Positions 19,160-26,999 of a DNA stretch of 64,000 nucleotides are shown here, piece after piece. The notes under the pieces were generated by a model. The model searched no databases, had not been told where the DNA came from, and worked only from the letters and a program-made list of their open reading frames with translations. A program made the position numbers and the translations under genes. Position 1 is the stretch's first letter; each line of letters begins with the position of its first letter. This DNA comes from JACVRW01 sp963812415. GTDB taxonomy: Bacteria > Actinomycetota > Thermoleophilia > Solirubrobacterales > Thermoleophilaceae. The stretch spans positions 1 to 64,000 of the forward strand of contig CAWEVH010000022.1 of assembly GCA_963812415.1 (NCBI GenBank). Direction: 5' to 3'.

Positions 19160-19492
19160 ATGCAGCACGCCATCGACGCCATCGCCGAGCCCCGCCGCCG
19201 CGAGATCCTGCGGCTGGTGCGCGACGCTGAGCTGCCCGCGGGCGCGATCGCCGCGCATTTCGCGGACGTGACCCGGCCCGCGGTCTCCCAGCACCTGCGC
19301 ACGCTGCGCGAGGCCGGGCTCGTGGCCGAGCGCCGCGAGGGCACGAGTCGCCTCTACCGGGCGCGTCCGCAGGGGCTGGCCGGCCTGCGCGAGTTCCTCG
19401 ATCAGTTCTGGGACGAGCGCCTCGACGTGCTGCGCCAAGAGGCCGAACGAGAAGAGAGGAGAAGGACAGGTGACAGTGGCAACCGGAACTGA
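19160..19492 (+). CDS. ArsR-family transcriptional regulator
   Basis: 110 residues with a winged helix-turn-helix filling most of the protein: AIAEPRRREILRLVRDAELP, AGAIAAHFADVTRPAVSQHL (recognition helix) and RTLREAGLVAERREGTSRLY. No metal-binding Cys pair (ELCVC-type) is present, so it belongs to the metal-independent ArsR group that pairs with SRPBCC/AHSA1 proteins. The C-terminus is rich in Glu and Arg. Its 3' end overlaps the next gene by 23 bases. Start at ATG 19160, placed 11 bases after a -10 box. Probably represses its own operon through the ACGTAAGC repeats. Confidence 0.88.
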   Translation: MQHAIDAIAEPRRREILRLVRDAELPAGAIAAHFADVTRPAVSQHLRTLREAGLVAERREGTSRLYRARPQGLAGLREFLDQFWDERLDVLRQEAEREERRRTGDSGNRN

Positions 19493-19922
19493 GCCGATCG
19501 TCAAGGAGGTCCAGATCGACGCGAAGCCCGAGACGGTGTTCGGGTTCTTCACCGAGCCCGACAAGCTCACGCGCTGGCTCTGCGAGCAGGCCACGACCGA
19601 CCCGCGCCCCGGCGGCGTCTGCCTCCAGACGCACCGCGGCGGCGAGAGCCGGGCGGACCAGCTCTTCCACATGCGCGGGGAGTTCGTGGAGGTGGCGCCG
19701 CCGTCGCGGCTGGTCTTCACCTGGGGCTTCGACGAGCCGTCCGTGGGCGTCGCGCCGGGGTCGAGCACGATCGAGGTCACGCTCGAGCCCGAGGGCGAGG
19801 GCACCCGCCTCACGCTCGTCCACCGCGACCTGCCGGAGGCCGAGCTCGCCAGCCACGACGAGGGCTGGGACTACCAGCTCGCGCGGCTCGCCATCGCCGC
19901 CGCCGGCGGCGATCCGGGTTAG
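19470..19922 (+). CDS. SRPBCC/AHSA1 domain protein
   Basis: 150 residues from GTG 19470, preceded by AGGAGAAGGACAG. IVKEVQIDAKPETVFGFFTE, PDKLTRWLCEQATTDPRPGG, GEFVEVAPPSRLVFTWGFDE and STIEVTLEPEGEGTRLTLVH mark the START-like helix-grip fold with its hydrophobic pocket. AHSA1-type proteins bind small hydrophobic ligands. The ArsR-SRPBCC gene pair is common in Actinobacteria, where the SRPBCC partner may detoxify or sense a ligand for the regulator. The C-terminal helix DEGWDYQLARLAIAAAGG is complete. Ligand unknown. Confidence 0.85.
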   Translation: MTVATGTEPIVKEVQIDAKPETVFGFFTEPDKLTRWLCEQATTDPRPGGVCLQTHRGGESRADQLFHMRGEFVEVAPPSRLVFTWGFDEPSVGVAPGSSTIEVTLEPEGEGTRLTLVHRDLPEAELASHDEGWDYQLARLAIAAAGGDPG

Positions 19923-20071
19923 CCCGGCAGCCTGCCCGAGCGCGCGATTCGCCTGAACAGCCGCGCGCTCGGGCGCTCGCTGCGGGCGCGGGCGGCGCCG
20001 AGCGCCGGCGTCGCGCACGTCAGCAGGATCGCCGCCGCTGCGGCGCTTACTCGTAGAAGTTTCGCTCCCAC
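19919..20071 (-). CDS. Possible small secreted peptide (doubtful)
   Basis: A 50-codon frame from GTG 20071 to TAA 19919. It reads VGAKLLRVSAAAAAILLTCA then TPALGAARARSERPSARLF and ends IARSGRLPG, which looks like a signal peptide (n-region with Lys and Arg, Ala/Leu core, ALGA cleavage site) and a short basic tail. It overlaps the last 25 bases of the aldo/keto reductase gene and the SRPBCC stop. No ribosome binding site is evident and Ala/Arg-rich frames arise by chance in this GC-rich DNA, so it may not be real. Confidence 0.22.
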   Translation of the reverse strand: MGAKLLRVSAAAAAILLTCATPALGAARARSERPSARLFRRIARSGRLPG

Positions 20072-21015
20072 CGGTGGTCGCGCAGCGTATCCAGCTGCTC
20101 GCGCGGCAATCCGCGGCCGTCGCCCACGGCGACGTTGCGCTCCACGTGGCGGATCGAGCGCATCCCCGGGATGACCGTCGACACCGCCGGCTCGCTCAGC
20201 ACGAAGCGCAGCGCGGTCTCCGCCATCTGGCCGCTCTCGATCCCGAGGTCCGAGCAGATGGCGGCGACGCGCCGCTCGACCTCCGCGGCGCGGCCGTTTC
20301 CGAAGTAGTGGCGCCGGAAGTCGTCCTCCGGGAACTCGCTGTCGGCCGTGATCGTGCCGGTGAGACCGCCCTCGTCGAGCGCGACGCGCACGATCACGCC
20401 GATGTCGTGCTCCCGGCAGGCGGGGAAGAGCCGCTCGAGCGGCGACTGGTCGAAGACGTTGAAGATCACCTGAACGGTGTCCACCACGCCGGCCTCGATC
20501 GCCGCGAGCGCGTTGTCCGCCTGATGGTCGTTGATCGAGACGCCCACGTGCCGGACCTTGCCGGCGGCGCGCAGCTCCTCGAGCGCGTCGAGCCAGTCGC
20601 CCTGGCCGAGCCAGGCGTCCTGCCACACGTGCAGCTGGAGCAGGTCGATGGCCTCGAGGCCGAGGTTGTCGAGGCTCTGCTCGGCGGACCGGCGCACGTG
20701 GTCGCCCGGGTACACCTCGGCGACGTCGATTCCGTCCGGAGCCGGCCAGATGAGGTTCTTCGGCGGCACCTTCGTGGCCACGTACACGCGCTCGGAACGC
20801 TCGCGCACCACGCGCCCCACCAGCCGCTCGCTGTGGCCCTCGCCATACGCGCGCGCCGTGTCGATGAAGTTCAGCCCCAGGTCGATCGCCCGGTTGAGGG
20901 CGGCGATCGACTCGTCGTCCTCGGCGCCGATCCACTGCACGCCGCTGATTCCCCAGGCGCCGAAGCCGATCTCCGAGACCTCGAATCCGGTCCTGCCAAG
21001 TCTCCGGTAGTTCAT
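20047..21015 (-). CDS. Aldo/keto reductase
   Basis: 322 residues, intact. The (beta/alpha)8 AKR tetrad is present: Asp52 and Tyr57 in FIDTARAYGEGHSERLVG, Lys82 in YVATKVPP and His129 in IDLLQLHVW. NADPH-binding residues are expected in the C-terminal MRSIRHVERNVAVGDGRGLP. The sequence resembles the YajO/Tas-like AKR group (general sugar or aldehyde reductases, and the L-glyceraldehyde 3-phosphate reductase branch). Cytosolic, no signal peptide. It is divergent from an MFS exporter with 37 bases between starts, so the two share a promoter region. Physiological substrate not predictable. Confidence 0.9.
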   Translation of the reverse strand: MNYRRLGRTGFEVSEIGFGAWGISGVQWIGAEDDESIAALNRAIDLGLNFIDTARAYGEGHSERLVGRVVRERSERVYVATKVPPKNLIWPAPDGIDVAEVYPGDHVRRSAEQSLDNLGLEAIDLLQLHVWQDAWLGQGDWLDALEELRAAGKVRHVGVSINDHQADNALAAIEAGVVDTVQVIFNVFDQSPLERLFPACREHDIGVIVRVALDEGGLTGTITADSEFPEDDFRRHYFGNGRAAEVERRVAAICSDLGIESGQMAETALRFVLSEPAVSTVIPGMRSIRHVERNVAVGDGRGLPREQLDTLRDHRWERNFYE

Positions 21016-21052
21016 GGCGCTGACGGTACCCAGGCGGTAGCTTGCGCCCCAC

Positions 21053-22609
21053 ATGGGCGACCTCGACCGTGCCACCCTGTTGGCGCTGGGAGCGATGGCG
21101 CTGGCGGTCTTCGTGATCGCCAACGACGTGACCGCCCTCAGCGTCGCGCTCACGGACATCGAGAACGACTTCGACTCGGACGTGAGCGCGGTCCAGTGGG
21201 TGATCAACGCGTACGCGCTCATCTTCGGCGTGCTGATCGTTACCGGCGGGCGGCTCGCCGACATGTTCGGGCGGCGGCGGCTGTTCTTCATCGGCTCGGC
21301 GATCTTCGCGACCTTCTCCGTGCTGGCCGGCGCTGCTCAGGACGAGCTCTGGCTGATCATCTGCCGGGCGCTGATGGGCATCGGCGGGGCGATCATCTGG
21401 CCGGCCGTGCTCGGCATGACCTACGACGTCCTGCCCGATGACAAGGCCGGGCTCGCGGGCGGCCTGATCCTCGGCGTGGCCGGCTTCGGCAACGCCGCCG
21501 GGCCGCTCATCGGCGGCTTCCTCACGGACGCGCTCAGCTGGCGCTGGGTCATGTTCATCAACCTGCCGATCGCGGCGGTGGCCGCCTTTGCCACCTGGCG
21601 CGCGATCCCCCCCTCGGCCCCCGCGGAGCGTCAGCGCATCGACTATCCCGGGGTCGCCAGCATCAGCATCGGGCTGATCGCGCTGCTCGTGGCGCTCGAC
21701 CAGGTGACCCAGTGGGGCTGGAGCGACCCGCGCATCCTGGCTCTGTTCGCGCTCTGCGTGGTCCTGCTGGCGGCGTTCGCGGTGATCGAGCGCCGGGCCG
21801 GAGCGTCGGCGCTGATCCCGCGCGACGTGATGGGGAACCCCCGCTTCCGGGCCGCCTGCATCGCGACGCTGTTCATGTCCGCCGTGTTCTTCGCCTCGCT
21901 CCTGTTCCTGCCGCAGTTCTTCCAGAAGATCCTGCTCTACTCGCCGCTCGAGGCCGGGGCGGGGCTGCTGCCGATGATGGCCGTGTTCGCGGTCACCTCG
22001 TTCGTGGCGGGATCGCTCTACGACCGGCTGGGGGCGAAGCTGATCGTGAGCGCGGGCGCCGTCTGCCTCACGCTCGGCGCCTTCCTCGTGTCGTTGATCG
22101 AGCGCGACTCCGGCTTCGCCTCGCTCGTGCCCGGCATGGTGGTGATGGGCATCGGCGTGGGGCTGTTCTACGCGTCGATCACGACGGCGGCCGTGACGGC
22201 GCTCGACCCCTCGCGAGCAAGCCTGGCGGGCGGGATCGTCTACATGTTCCAGGTGGCGGGCGGGTCGGTGGGCCTCGGCCTGACGACGACCGTGTTCATC
22301 ACCGCCTCCGAGGACCGGCTGCAGAGCGACCTGTCCGGCTCGGGCCTGAGCGGCGAGGAGGTGGACACCCTGCACGGCGCGCTCGCCGGCACGGAGTCGG
22401 CGGCCGCCATCATCAGCCGCTTCTCGGAGCGCGCCGCCGAGCGGCTGATCGAGCTCGTGCGCGACGCGTTCGCCGCCGGCATGCAGTGGTCGTTCCGGCT
22501 GGTGGCCGCCCTGGCGCTGTGCGGGCTCGTGGTGTCGGTGCTGTTCGTGGGCGGGTCGCTGCTGCGCCGCGACGAGGAGCCGGCGGCCTCGCCGCGCACC
22601 GCCGCGTAG
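21053..22609 (+). CDS. MFS transporter, DHA2 (EmrB/QacA) family, 14 membrane segments
   Basis: 518 residues. The first helix LLALGAMALAVFVIANDVTA is followed by LSVALTDIENDFDSDVSAVQ plus WVINAYALIFGVLIVTGGRL and ADMFGRRRLFFIGSAIFATF, the motif A loop (GRLADMFGRRR). Helix 5 carries motif C: GGLILGVAGFGNAAGPLIGG. About 14 hydrophobic segments are visible, as in proton-driven drug exporters of the EmrB/QacA type. A hydrophilic region near residues 425-475 separates the last helix. The N-terminal D-V-T acidic position in helix 1 fits cation-coupled export. It likely exports hydrophobic or cationic toxic compounds. Divergent from the aldo/keto reductase. Confidence 0.9.
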   Translation: MGDLDRATLLALGAMALAVFVIANDVTALSVALTDIENDFDSDVSAVQWVINAYALIFGVLIVTGGRLADMFGRRRLFFIGSAIFATFSVLAGAAQDELWLIICRALMGIGGAIIWPAVLGMTYDVLPDDKAGLAGGLILGVAGFGNAAGPLIGGFLTDALSWRWVMFINLPIAAVAAFATWRAIPPSAPAERQRIDYPGVASISIGLIALLVALDQVTQWGWSDPRILALFALCVVLLAAFAVIERRAGASALIPRDVMGNPRFRAACIATLFMSAVFFASLLFLPQFFQKILLYSPLEAGAGLLPMMAVFAVTSFVAGSLYDRLGAKLIVSAGAVCLTLGAFLVSLIERDSGFASLVPGMVVMGIGVGLFYASITTAAVTALDPSRASLAGGIVYMFQVAGGSVGLGLTTTVFITASEDRLQSDLSGSGLSGEEVDTLHGALAGTESAAAIISRFSERAAERLIELVRDAFAAGMQWSFRLVAALALCGLVVSVLFVGGSLLRRDEEPAASPRTAA

Positions 22610-22633
22610 CGCGGCGCTCTACAGTGCCCGTCC

Positions 22634-23698
22634 GTGCGTGAGCGCCTGCGCGAGCTCGGCTATGCCGTCGGCCGCTTTCCGAGCGGGGAGCTGGGCGCGC
22701 TCGTGGACGTCCCCGGCGTGCTCGTGGGGCACCGGACCCTGATCGAGGGCGACCGGCTGCGCACCGGCGTGACCGCGATCCTGCCGCACGGGGACAACCT
22801 CTACGCGGAGAAGGTGCTCGGCGCCTGCCACGTGATCAACGGCTACGGCAAGGCCGCGGGCATCACGCAGCTCGACGAGCTGGGCACCGTCGAGAGCCCG
22901 ATCCTGCTCACCAGCACGCTGTCGGTGGGGCCGGTGTGGGAGGGCGGCCTCCAGCACCTGCTGGAGCAGAACCCGGACGCCGCTCGCGATCGCGACACCG
23001 TGAACGTGATCGTGGGCGAGTGCTTCGACGGCTGGCTCTCGGACGCGCGCGCCCTCGCCGTGCGTCCCGAGCACGCGCGCGAGGCGATCGCCGCCGCGCG
23101 CCCTGACGAGGTCGCCGAGGGCGCGGTCGGAGCGGGCACCGGCACGACCTGCTTCGGCTTCAAGTCCGGGGTCGGGAGCTCGTCGCGGCTCGCGGGCGGG
23201 TACGTGCTCGGCTGCCTGGTCGTGTCGAACTACGGCGCTGGCCGCGACCTCCACCTGCTCGCCGGGCCGGTCGACCTCCCCGAGCGCCCGGCGGCGGAGC
23301 CGCCGGCCCAGCAGGGCGGGTCGATCATGATCGTGCTCGCCACCGACGCGCCGCTGAACGAGCGCCAGCTGCGCCGGCTGGGGGCGCGCGGGGCATTCGG
23401 GCTGGGGCGCGCGGGCAGCTTCGCGGCCAACTCGAGCGGCGAGTACGTGATCGCCTTCTCGACGGGGCAGCGGATCGCCCACCGGAGCGACGACGAGCTG
23501 CTCGAGCTGCGCCTGCTGCGCGACGACGCGCTCGCCGTGCGCGAGCTCTACGAGGCGGCCGGCGAGCTGGTGCACGAGGCCGTGCTCGGCTCGCTCTGCT
23601 CCGCCGACGCGATGGAGGGCAGGGACGGCAACCGCGTGGAGGCCTTCCCCTATGAGCTGCTGGAGCGTGCGCCCGGTGTCCGGTCGCTTAAACGGTGA
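22634..23698 (+). CDS. P1 family peptidase (DmpA/BapA-type N-terminal nucleophile aminopeptidase)
   Basis: 354 residues from GTG 22634. DVPGVLVGHRTLIEGDRLRT and GVTAILPHGDNLYAEKVLGA open the fold; NGYGKAAGITQLDELGTVES and TSTLSVGPVWEGGLQHLLEQ carry the conserved oxyanion region. GAVGAGTGTTCFGFKSGVGS precedes the self-cleavage site GGSIMIVLATDAPL, where Ser230 would become the N-terminal nucleophile of the beta subunit after autoproteolysis. Family members release N-terminal D- or beta-amino acids from peptides. Cytosolic. Its stop codon lies inside the left arm of a hairpin that begins a 300-base non-coding stretch. Confidence 0.88.
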   Translation: MRERLRELGYAVGRFPSGELGALVDVPGVLVGHRTLIEGDRLRTGVTAILPHGDNLYAEKVLGACHVINGYGKAAGITQLDELGTVESPILLTSTLSVGPVWEGGLQHLLEQNPDAARDRDTVNVIVGECFDGWLSDARALAVRPEHAREAIAAARPDEVAEGAVGAGTGTTCFGFKSGVGSSSRLAGGYVLGCLVVSNYGAGRDLHLLAGPVDLPERPAAEPPAQQGGSIMIVLATDAPLNERQLRRLGARGAFGLGRAGSFAANSSGEYVIAFSTGQRIAHRSDDELLELRLLRDDALAVRELYEAAGELVHEAVLGSLCSADAMEGRDGNRVEAFPYELLERAPGVRSLKR

Positions 23699-23905
23699 GG
23701 GACCCCCGAAGGAGGCCCCTCACCTGGCCCACGAACGGCGCTTCCTGCGCCGTTACGTCCCCCCTGGGGTCTTTGGACCCCTGGGTCTAAGAGGCACGCA
23801 CGTGCCCTAACGTCTGCGGTCACGAATGTGCCCGCGAAACTGCATGGCCGCTGAAACGCCCGTCGAGGCCGCAGGTTCGAGAGTTACCCCCGAACCTCGG
23901 CGGCC
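23695..23905 (+). promoter_or_regulatory. Array of five hairpins in the 303-base gap before the sigma-factor gene
   Basis: The gap 23699-24001 has no convincing gene but five inverted repeats in a row: GTGAGGG/CCCTCAC (23695-23723), AACGGCGC/GCGCCGTT with a 5-base loop (23734-23754), GGGGTC/GACCCC with loop TTTG (23766-23781), GGCAC/GTGCC (23793-23806) and a composite stem GGCCGC-AGGTTCG / CGAACCT-CG-GCGGCC (23867-23905). The first ones could terminate the P1 peptidase transcript; none has a clear T-run. The last is about 100 bases ahead of the sigma-factor GTG and could lie in its leader. I do not recognise a known riboswitch. Confidence 0.5.
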
Positions 23906-24001
23906 GAGTGCGTTCACATGGGGGATGAGGCGCTTTTCCTTGGGGTGTTTGCCTGCGCTGGGCGCGTTGACGACGGGCCCAACGGGTAGGAGTCTTAGGT
24001 C

Positions 24002-25447
24002 GTGCGCGCTGCATCCGTACCGCTTCGGCTGCCCGCGGGGCTCCCATTCCGCTCCAAGCGCCTGCTGGCGCTCGCCGATGACGAGCGGCTGGTCGAGCAG
24101 ATCCGGCGGGGCAACGAGATGGCGTTCGAGGTGGCTTTCGAGCGCTACGCGGCCAGCATCCTGGGGTTCTGCCGCCACATGCTCGGCTCGACCGAGGAGG
24201 CCGAGGACGCCGTTCAGCACACCTTTGCGGCCGCCTACCGTGATCTCGCGCGTGACGACGAGCGCTCGCTCGCGCTCAAGCCCTGGCTGTACACGATCGC
24301 TCGCAACCGCTGCCTCTCGATGCTGCGCGCGCGCCGCGAGCAGCCGGTCGAGACGCCCGAGCTGCCCACCGCCGGCCTGGCCGAGGAGGTCCAGCAGCGC
24401 GCCGAGCTGCGCGAGCTCCTGGCGGACCTGCGTGAGCTGCCGGAGGACCAGCGCGCGGCACTGCTGCTCGCCGAGCTCGGCGATCTCTCGCACCCGGAGG
24501 TCGCGGGGGTGCTCGGCTGCGAGGTGCGGAGGGTGAAGGCGCTCGTCTTCCGGGCGCGCTCGGGGCTGATCTCGCGGCGCGAGGCGCGCGACACGCCCTG
24601 CGAGGAGATTCGCGAGCAGCTGGCCAACCTGAGCGGCGGCTCGCTGCGCCGCAGCGGGCTGCGCCACCACCTGTCCGCCTGCCCGGGCTGTCGCGAGTAC
24701 CGCGAGGAGGTCAAGCGCCAGCGCCAGCTGCTCGCCCTCGCCCTCCCGGTGCTGCCGGGACTCGCGCTCAAGAAGAGCGTGCTCGCGGCGGTCGGCTTCG
24801 GCGGCGGCGCGGCCGGGGGCGGAGGCGCCGCCGTGGGAGTCGGCGGCCTGGGTGCCGTCTTCGGCTCGCTCGGCTCGGCCACGGCCGCCAAGGTCGCGGT
24901 CGTGGGAGCCCTCGCGGCCGGCGGCGCGGTGACCGGCGCCGCGGTCGTCGACGAGGTCGGCGGCGGCGAACGTCCCGCGGAGCGCGCGGAGGAATCCCGG
25001 GGCGTGCCCGCCCGGGGAGGCGTCGCGGCTGCCGCGGCCAGCTCGTCGGCTGCGCGGGAGCGCGTGCAGGCCGCCGAGGCCTCGGAGCGCGCCGCCACAC
25101 GAAGCGAGGAGCGGCGCGCCGGTGCGCGCGGCGCCGAGCGGAGCGAGAGCCTGCCCGGCGCCGAGCAGGAGGCAACGCCCGCGCGCGAGGGTCTGGTCAG
25201 GGCGAGTCCCCGTGAGCAGGCCGCGCAGCCGGATCTGGCAACCCGCGCGCCCGACGCGCCCGCACGCGGCCCGATCGAGCCGCAGCCCGGGACCCCCGTC
25301 AGACGGGGCGCCCTCCAGCCGCGGGAGCCCGTGCCGAAGGTCGAGAGGGTGGCGCCCGTGAGGCCCGCCCCGGCGCCGGTGGTGGAGCCGGCCGAGGGGG
25401 TTCTCCCGGACGCGGCCCCCGATAAGGTCGTCGCACCGAAGAAGTAG
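24002..25447 (+). CDS. ECF sigma factor fused to a zinc-finger anti-sigma domain, membrane segment and Pro/Ala-rich tail
   Basis: 481 residues in one frame. Sigma region 2 is at about 37-108 (GNEMAFEVAFERYAASILGF, AEDAVQHTFAAAYRDL, KPWLYTIARNRCLSMLRARR) and region 4 at about 130-188 (LRELPEDQRAALLLAELGDL, HPEVAGVLGCEVRRVKALVF). Directly after comes a ZAS-type zinc motif: Cys200, then H223-x3-C227-x2-C230 (HHLSACPGCREY). A Gly/Ala-rich stretch leads to one hydrophobic segment at about 296-316. The remaining 160 residues are rich in Pro, Ala, Arg and Glu and would lie outside the cell. So sigma and anti-sigma are one membrane-tethered chain, which would need cleavage or a conformational change to act. 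GTG start with TAGGAG upstream; hairpin-rich leader. Confidence 0.85.
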   Translation: MRAASVPLRLPAGLPFRSKRLLALADDERLVEQIRRGNEMAFEVAFERYAASILGFCRHMLGSTEEAEDAVQHTFAAAYRDLARDDERSLALKPWLYTIARNRCLSMLRARREQPVETPELPTAGLAEEVQQRAELRELLADLRELPEDQRAALLLAELGDLSHPEVAGVLGCEVRRVKALVFRARSGLISRREARDTPCEEIREQLANLSGGSLRRSGLRHHLSACPGCREYREEVKRQRQLLALALPVLPGLALKKSVLAAVGFGGGAAGGGGAAVGVGGLGAVFGSLGSATAAKVAVVGALAAGGAVTGAAVVDEVGGGERPAERAEESRGVPARGGVAAAAASSSAARERVQAAEASERAATRSEERRAGARGAERSESLPGAEQEATPAREGLVRASPREQAAQPDLATRAPDAPARGPIEPQPGTPVRRGALQPREPVPKVERVAPVRPAPAPVVEPAEGVLPDAAPDKVVAPKK

Positions 25448-25458
25448 CCGCGGGCGGC

Positions 25459-26081
25459 GTGCAGCCCACGATCGACGAGCTCGTCGTGACCGACGAGCCC
25501 GCGACCTGGGGCGCCGCCGGCTTCCGTGTCGAGGGCGGCTGCTGCGAGGCCGGCAGCGTCCGGATCAGGCTCGAGGGCCGTGGCGGCCAGCGCGGGATCG
25601 TGCGCTGGTCGGTGCGCGGCGCGCGCTCGCTCGAGCTCGACGGGCTCGACACCGCCGCGTCCGAGCGCGAGCCGGCGGCCGGGCGCGAGGCACCCGAACG
25701 GCGTCGTGTCGATCGACCACCTGGTCGTGATGACGCCCGACCTCGACCGGACGGTCCAGGTGCTCCGCGACGCCGGCTTCGACTTCCGGCGCCTGCGCGA
25801 GGGGCCCACGCCCGGGGGCTCGAGCCGGCAGGCGTTCTTCCGCATGGCGGAGGTGATCCTCGAAGCTGGTGGAGGCGCCCGCGGGCGTGAACGTCGCGCA
25901 CGCGCGCTTGTGGGGCATCTCCTTCCTCGTGGCGGACATGGACGCCACGGCCGCCTTTCTCGGTGACCTCCTCGGCACGCCGCGCGACGCCGTCCAGCCC
26001 GGACGGCGGATAGCGACGCTGCGCCGCGAGGCCGGCCTCGGCCCGGCGATCGCGTTCATGAGCCCCGACATCCGGCCCTGA
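25459..26081 (+). pseudogene. VOC/glyoxalase-like family protein, two frameshifts
   Basis: GTG 25459 gives MQPTIDELVVTDEPATWGAA plus GFRVEGGCCEAGSVRIRLEG. After a break near 25680 the next frame reads NGVVSIDHLVVMTPDLDRTV plus QVLRDAGFDFRRLREG and QAFFRMAEVILE, the first beta-alpha-beta-beta-beta half of a VOC fold with its metal-ligand His in IDHLV and Glu in VILE. After a second break near 25865 comes VNVAHARLWGISFLVADMDA plus TAAFLGDLLGTPRDAVQPGR, the second half. Joined length about 207 residues. The family includes glyoxalases and dioxygenases; no specific reaction can be assigned. It begins 11 bases after the sigma gene. Confidence 0.72.
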
Positions 26082-26112
26082 CCCGACCGGGCCGGGCCGT
26101 AGTCTGGAGGCC

Positions 26113-26808
26113 GTGGAGCGGCTGCCGCAGCTCGGCCTCTACAGGATCGCCACCGGCACGGCGCTCATCCTCGCTCCGGCGCTGCTTCTGCTCGACAACC
26201 TGCTCCACCCGGAGGAGCTCGAGCGCGGCAACGAGGGCGAGCAGGTGGGGCTGATCGCCGACGCCTACACGCGCTGGCAGGTGGCGCACGCCATCGGCTT
26301 CGTCGCGATCCTCGTGTTCTGCGCCGCCCTGCTCGGCCTCGCCTTCCTGGTGCGCCGCCGCCAGCCGCTGCTCGGCCTCGCGGGCGGGCTGCTCGGCGTG
26401 GTCGGCCTGCTCGGGTTCGCGGCCGCGATCACCATCGACGGCTTCACCTGGGGCGTGGTGGGCGTGAGCTCCGTGGACGCGCGAATCGGAGCTCCGTCCG
26501 CCGCGTCGACCCTCCAGGTCGTCCAGGAGTCGCGCTGGGCGCTCATGTACTACCTCACGACGATCGGGTTCGTCGCCGGCATGCTGATGCTGGCCGTGGG
26601 CGCGGCCCGCCAGGGCGCCGTCCCGGCTTGGGCCGCCGGCCTGCTGGTGCTCGCGGTGCTGATGGTGGCCAGCGAGACCGCGATCATCTCCAACGCGTAC
26701 TTCATCGCCGGCGCGGCCGTGTTCCTCGTGGCCGGAATCGCCACCGCCCTTCCGATTCTCCGGATGAGCGACCACGAGTTCGCCCGGGGCGGCCCGGCGG
26801 CCGCGTGA
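26113..26808 (+). CDS. Integral membrane protein of unknown function (about 6 helices)
   Basis: 231 residues from GTG 26113. Hydrophobic segments: residues about 10-27 (IATGTALILAPALLLLDNLL), 55-77 (AIGFVAILVFCAALLGLAFL), 84-108 (LGLAGGLLGVVGLLGFAAAI), 140-165 (MYYLTTIGFVAGMLMLAVGA), 172-188 and 196-213. A soluble loop (SSVDARIGAPSAASTLQVVQ) separates helices 3 and 4. The C-terminus is short and charged. The layout resembles small DUF4386-like membrane proteins, but I cannot assign a family. Followed by a strong inverted repeat that probably ends its transcript. Confidence 0.7.
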   Translation: MERLPQLGLYRIATGTALILAPALLLLDNLLHPEELERGNEGEQVGLIADAYTRWQVAHAIGFVAILVFCAALLGLAFLVRRRQPLLGLAGGLLGVVGLLGFAAAITIDGFTWGVVGVSSVDARIGAPSAASTLQVVQESRWALMYYLTTIGFVAGMLMLAVGAARQGAVPAWAAGLLVLAVLMVASETAIISNAYFIAGAAVFLVAGIATALPILRMSDHEFARGGPAAA

Positions 26809-26886
26809 GGTGGTTTGCGCGCGTGGTCGCGGTTGGTCCGGCGTTTGGAGACGACGAGCGCCCACAGGGGGTGGATCGGGCGTGCT

Positions 26887-26925
26887 GTCCTGAGTTGGTA
26901 GGCCAGGAGCCACCAAACTCAGGAC
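26887..26925. terminator. Long stem-loop between convergent genes
   Basis: GTCCTGAGTTGGT (26887-26899) pairs with ACCAAACTCAGGAC (26912-26925) with one bulged base, and the stem continues inward through GGC/GCC, giving about 16 pairs. It lies between a plus-strand membrane protein gene ending 26808 and phzF ending 27000 on the minus strand, so it can serve both. There is no T-run, as is common for high-GC terminators. Confidence 0.55.
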
Positions 26926-26959
26926 GGTTCCGCCCTGCCGACCGGAGCGCCCGGAGCGA

Positions 26960-26993
26960 CTGTCCCCACCCAGCCCCGGGCCCGCCGGGACAG
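26960..26993. terminator. Second stem-loop next to the end of phzF
   Basis: CTGTCCC (26960-26966) and GGGACAG (26987-26993) form a 7-bp stem around a GC-rich 20-base loop that can itself fold (CCGGGCCCG). It starts 7 bases beyond the phzF stop codon on the minus strand and is a likely terminator for that gene. Confidence 0.45.
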
Positions 26994-26999
26994 CAGCCC

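Noticed and set aside
19919..22375. 818-codon open frame on the minus strand across the aldo/keto reductase and MFS genes
   Set aside because: Arg/Asp/His-rich low-complexity translation typical of antisense frames in GC-rich genes; both real genes beneath it are clear. Only the extreme end (19919-20071) was kept as a doubtful peptide.
23867..23905. tRNA-like T-arm (AGGTTCGAGAGTT...) in the sigma leader
   Set aside because: No acceptor stem, anticodon arm or CCA context; it is better read as a simple stem-loop.
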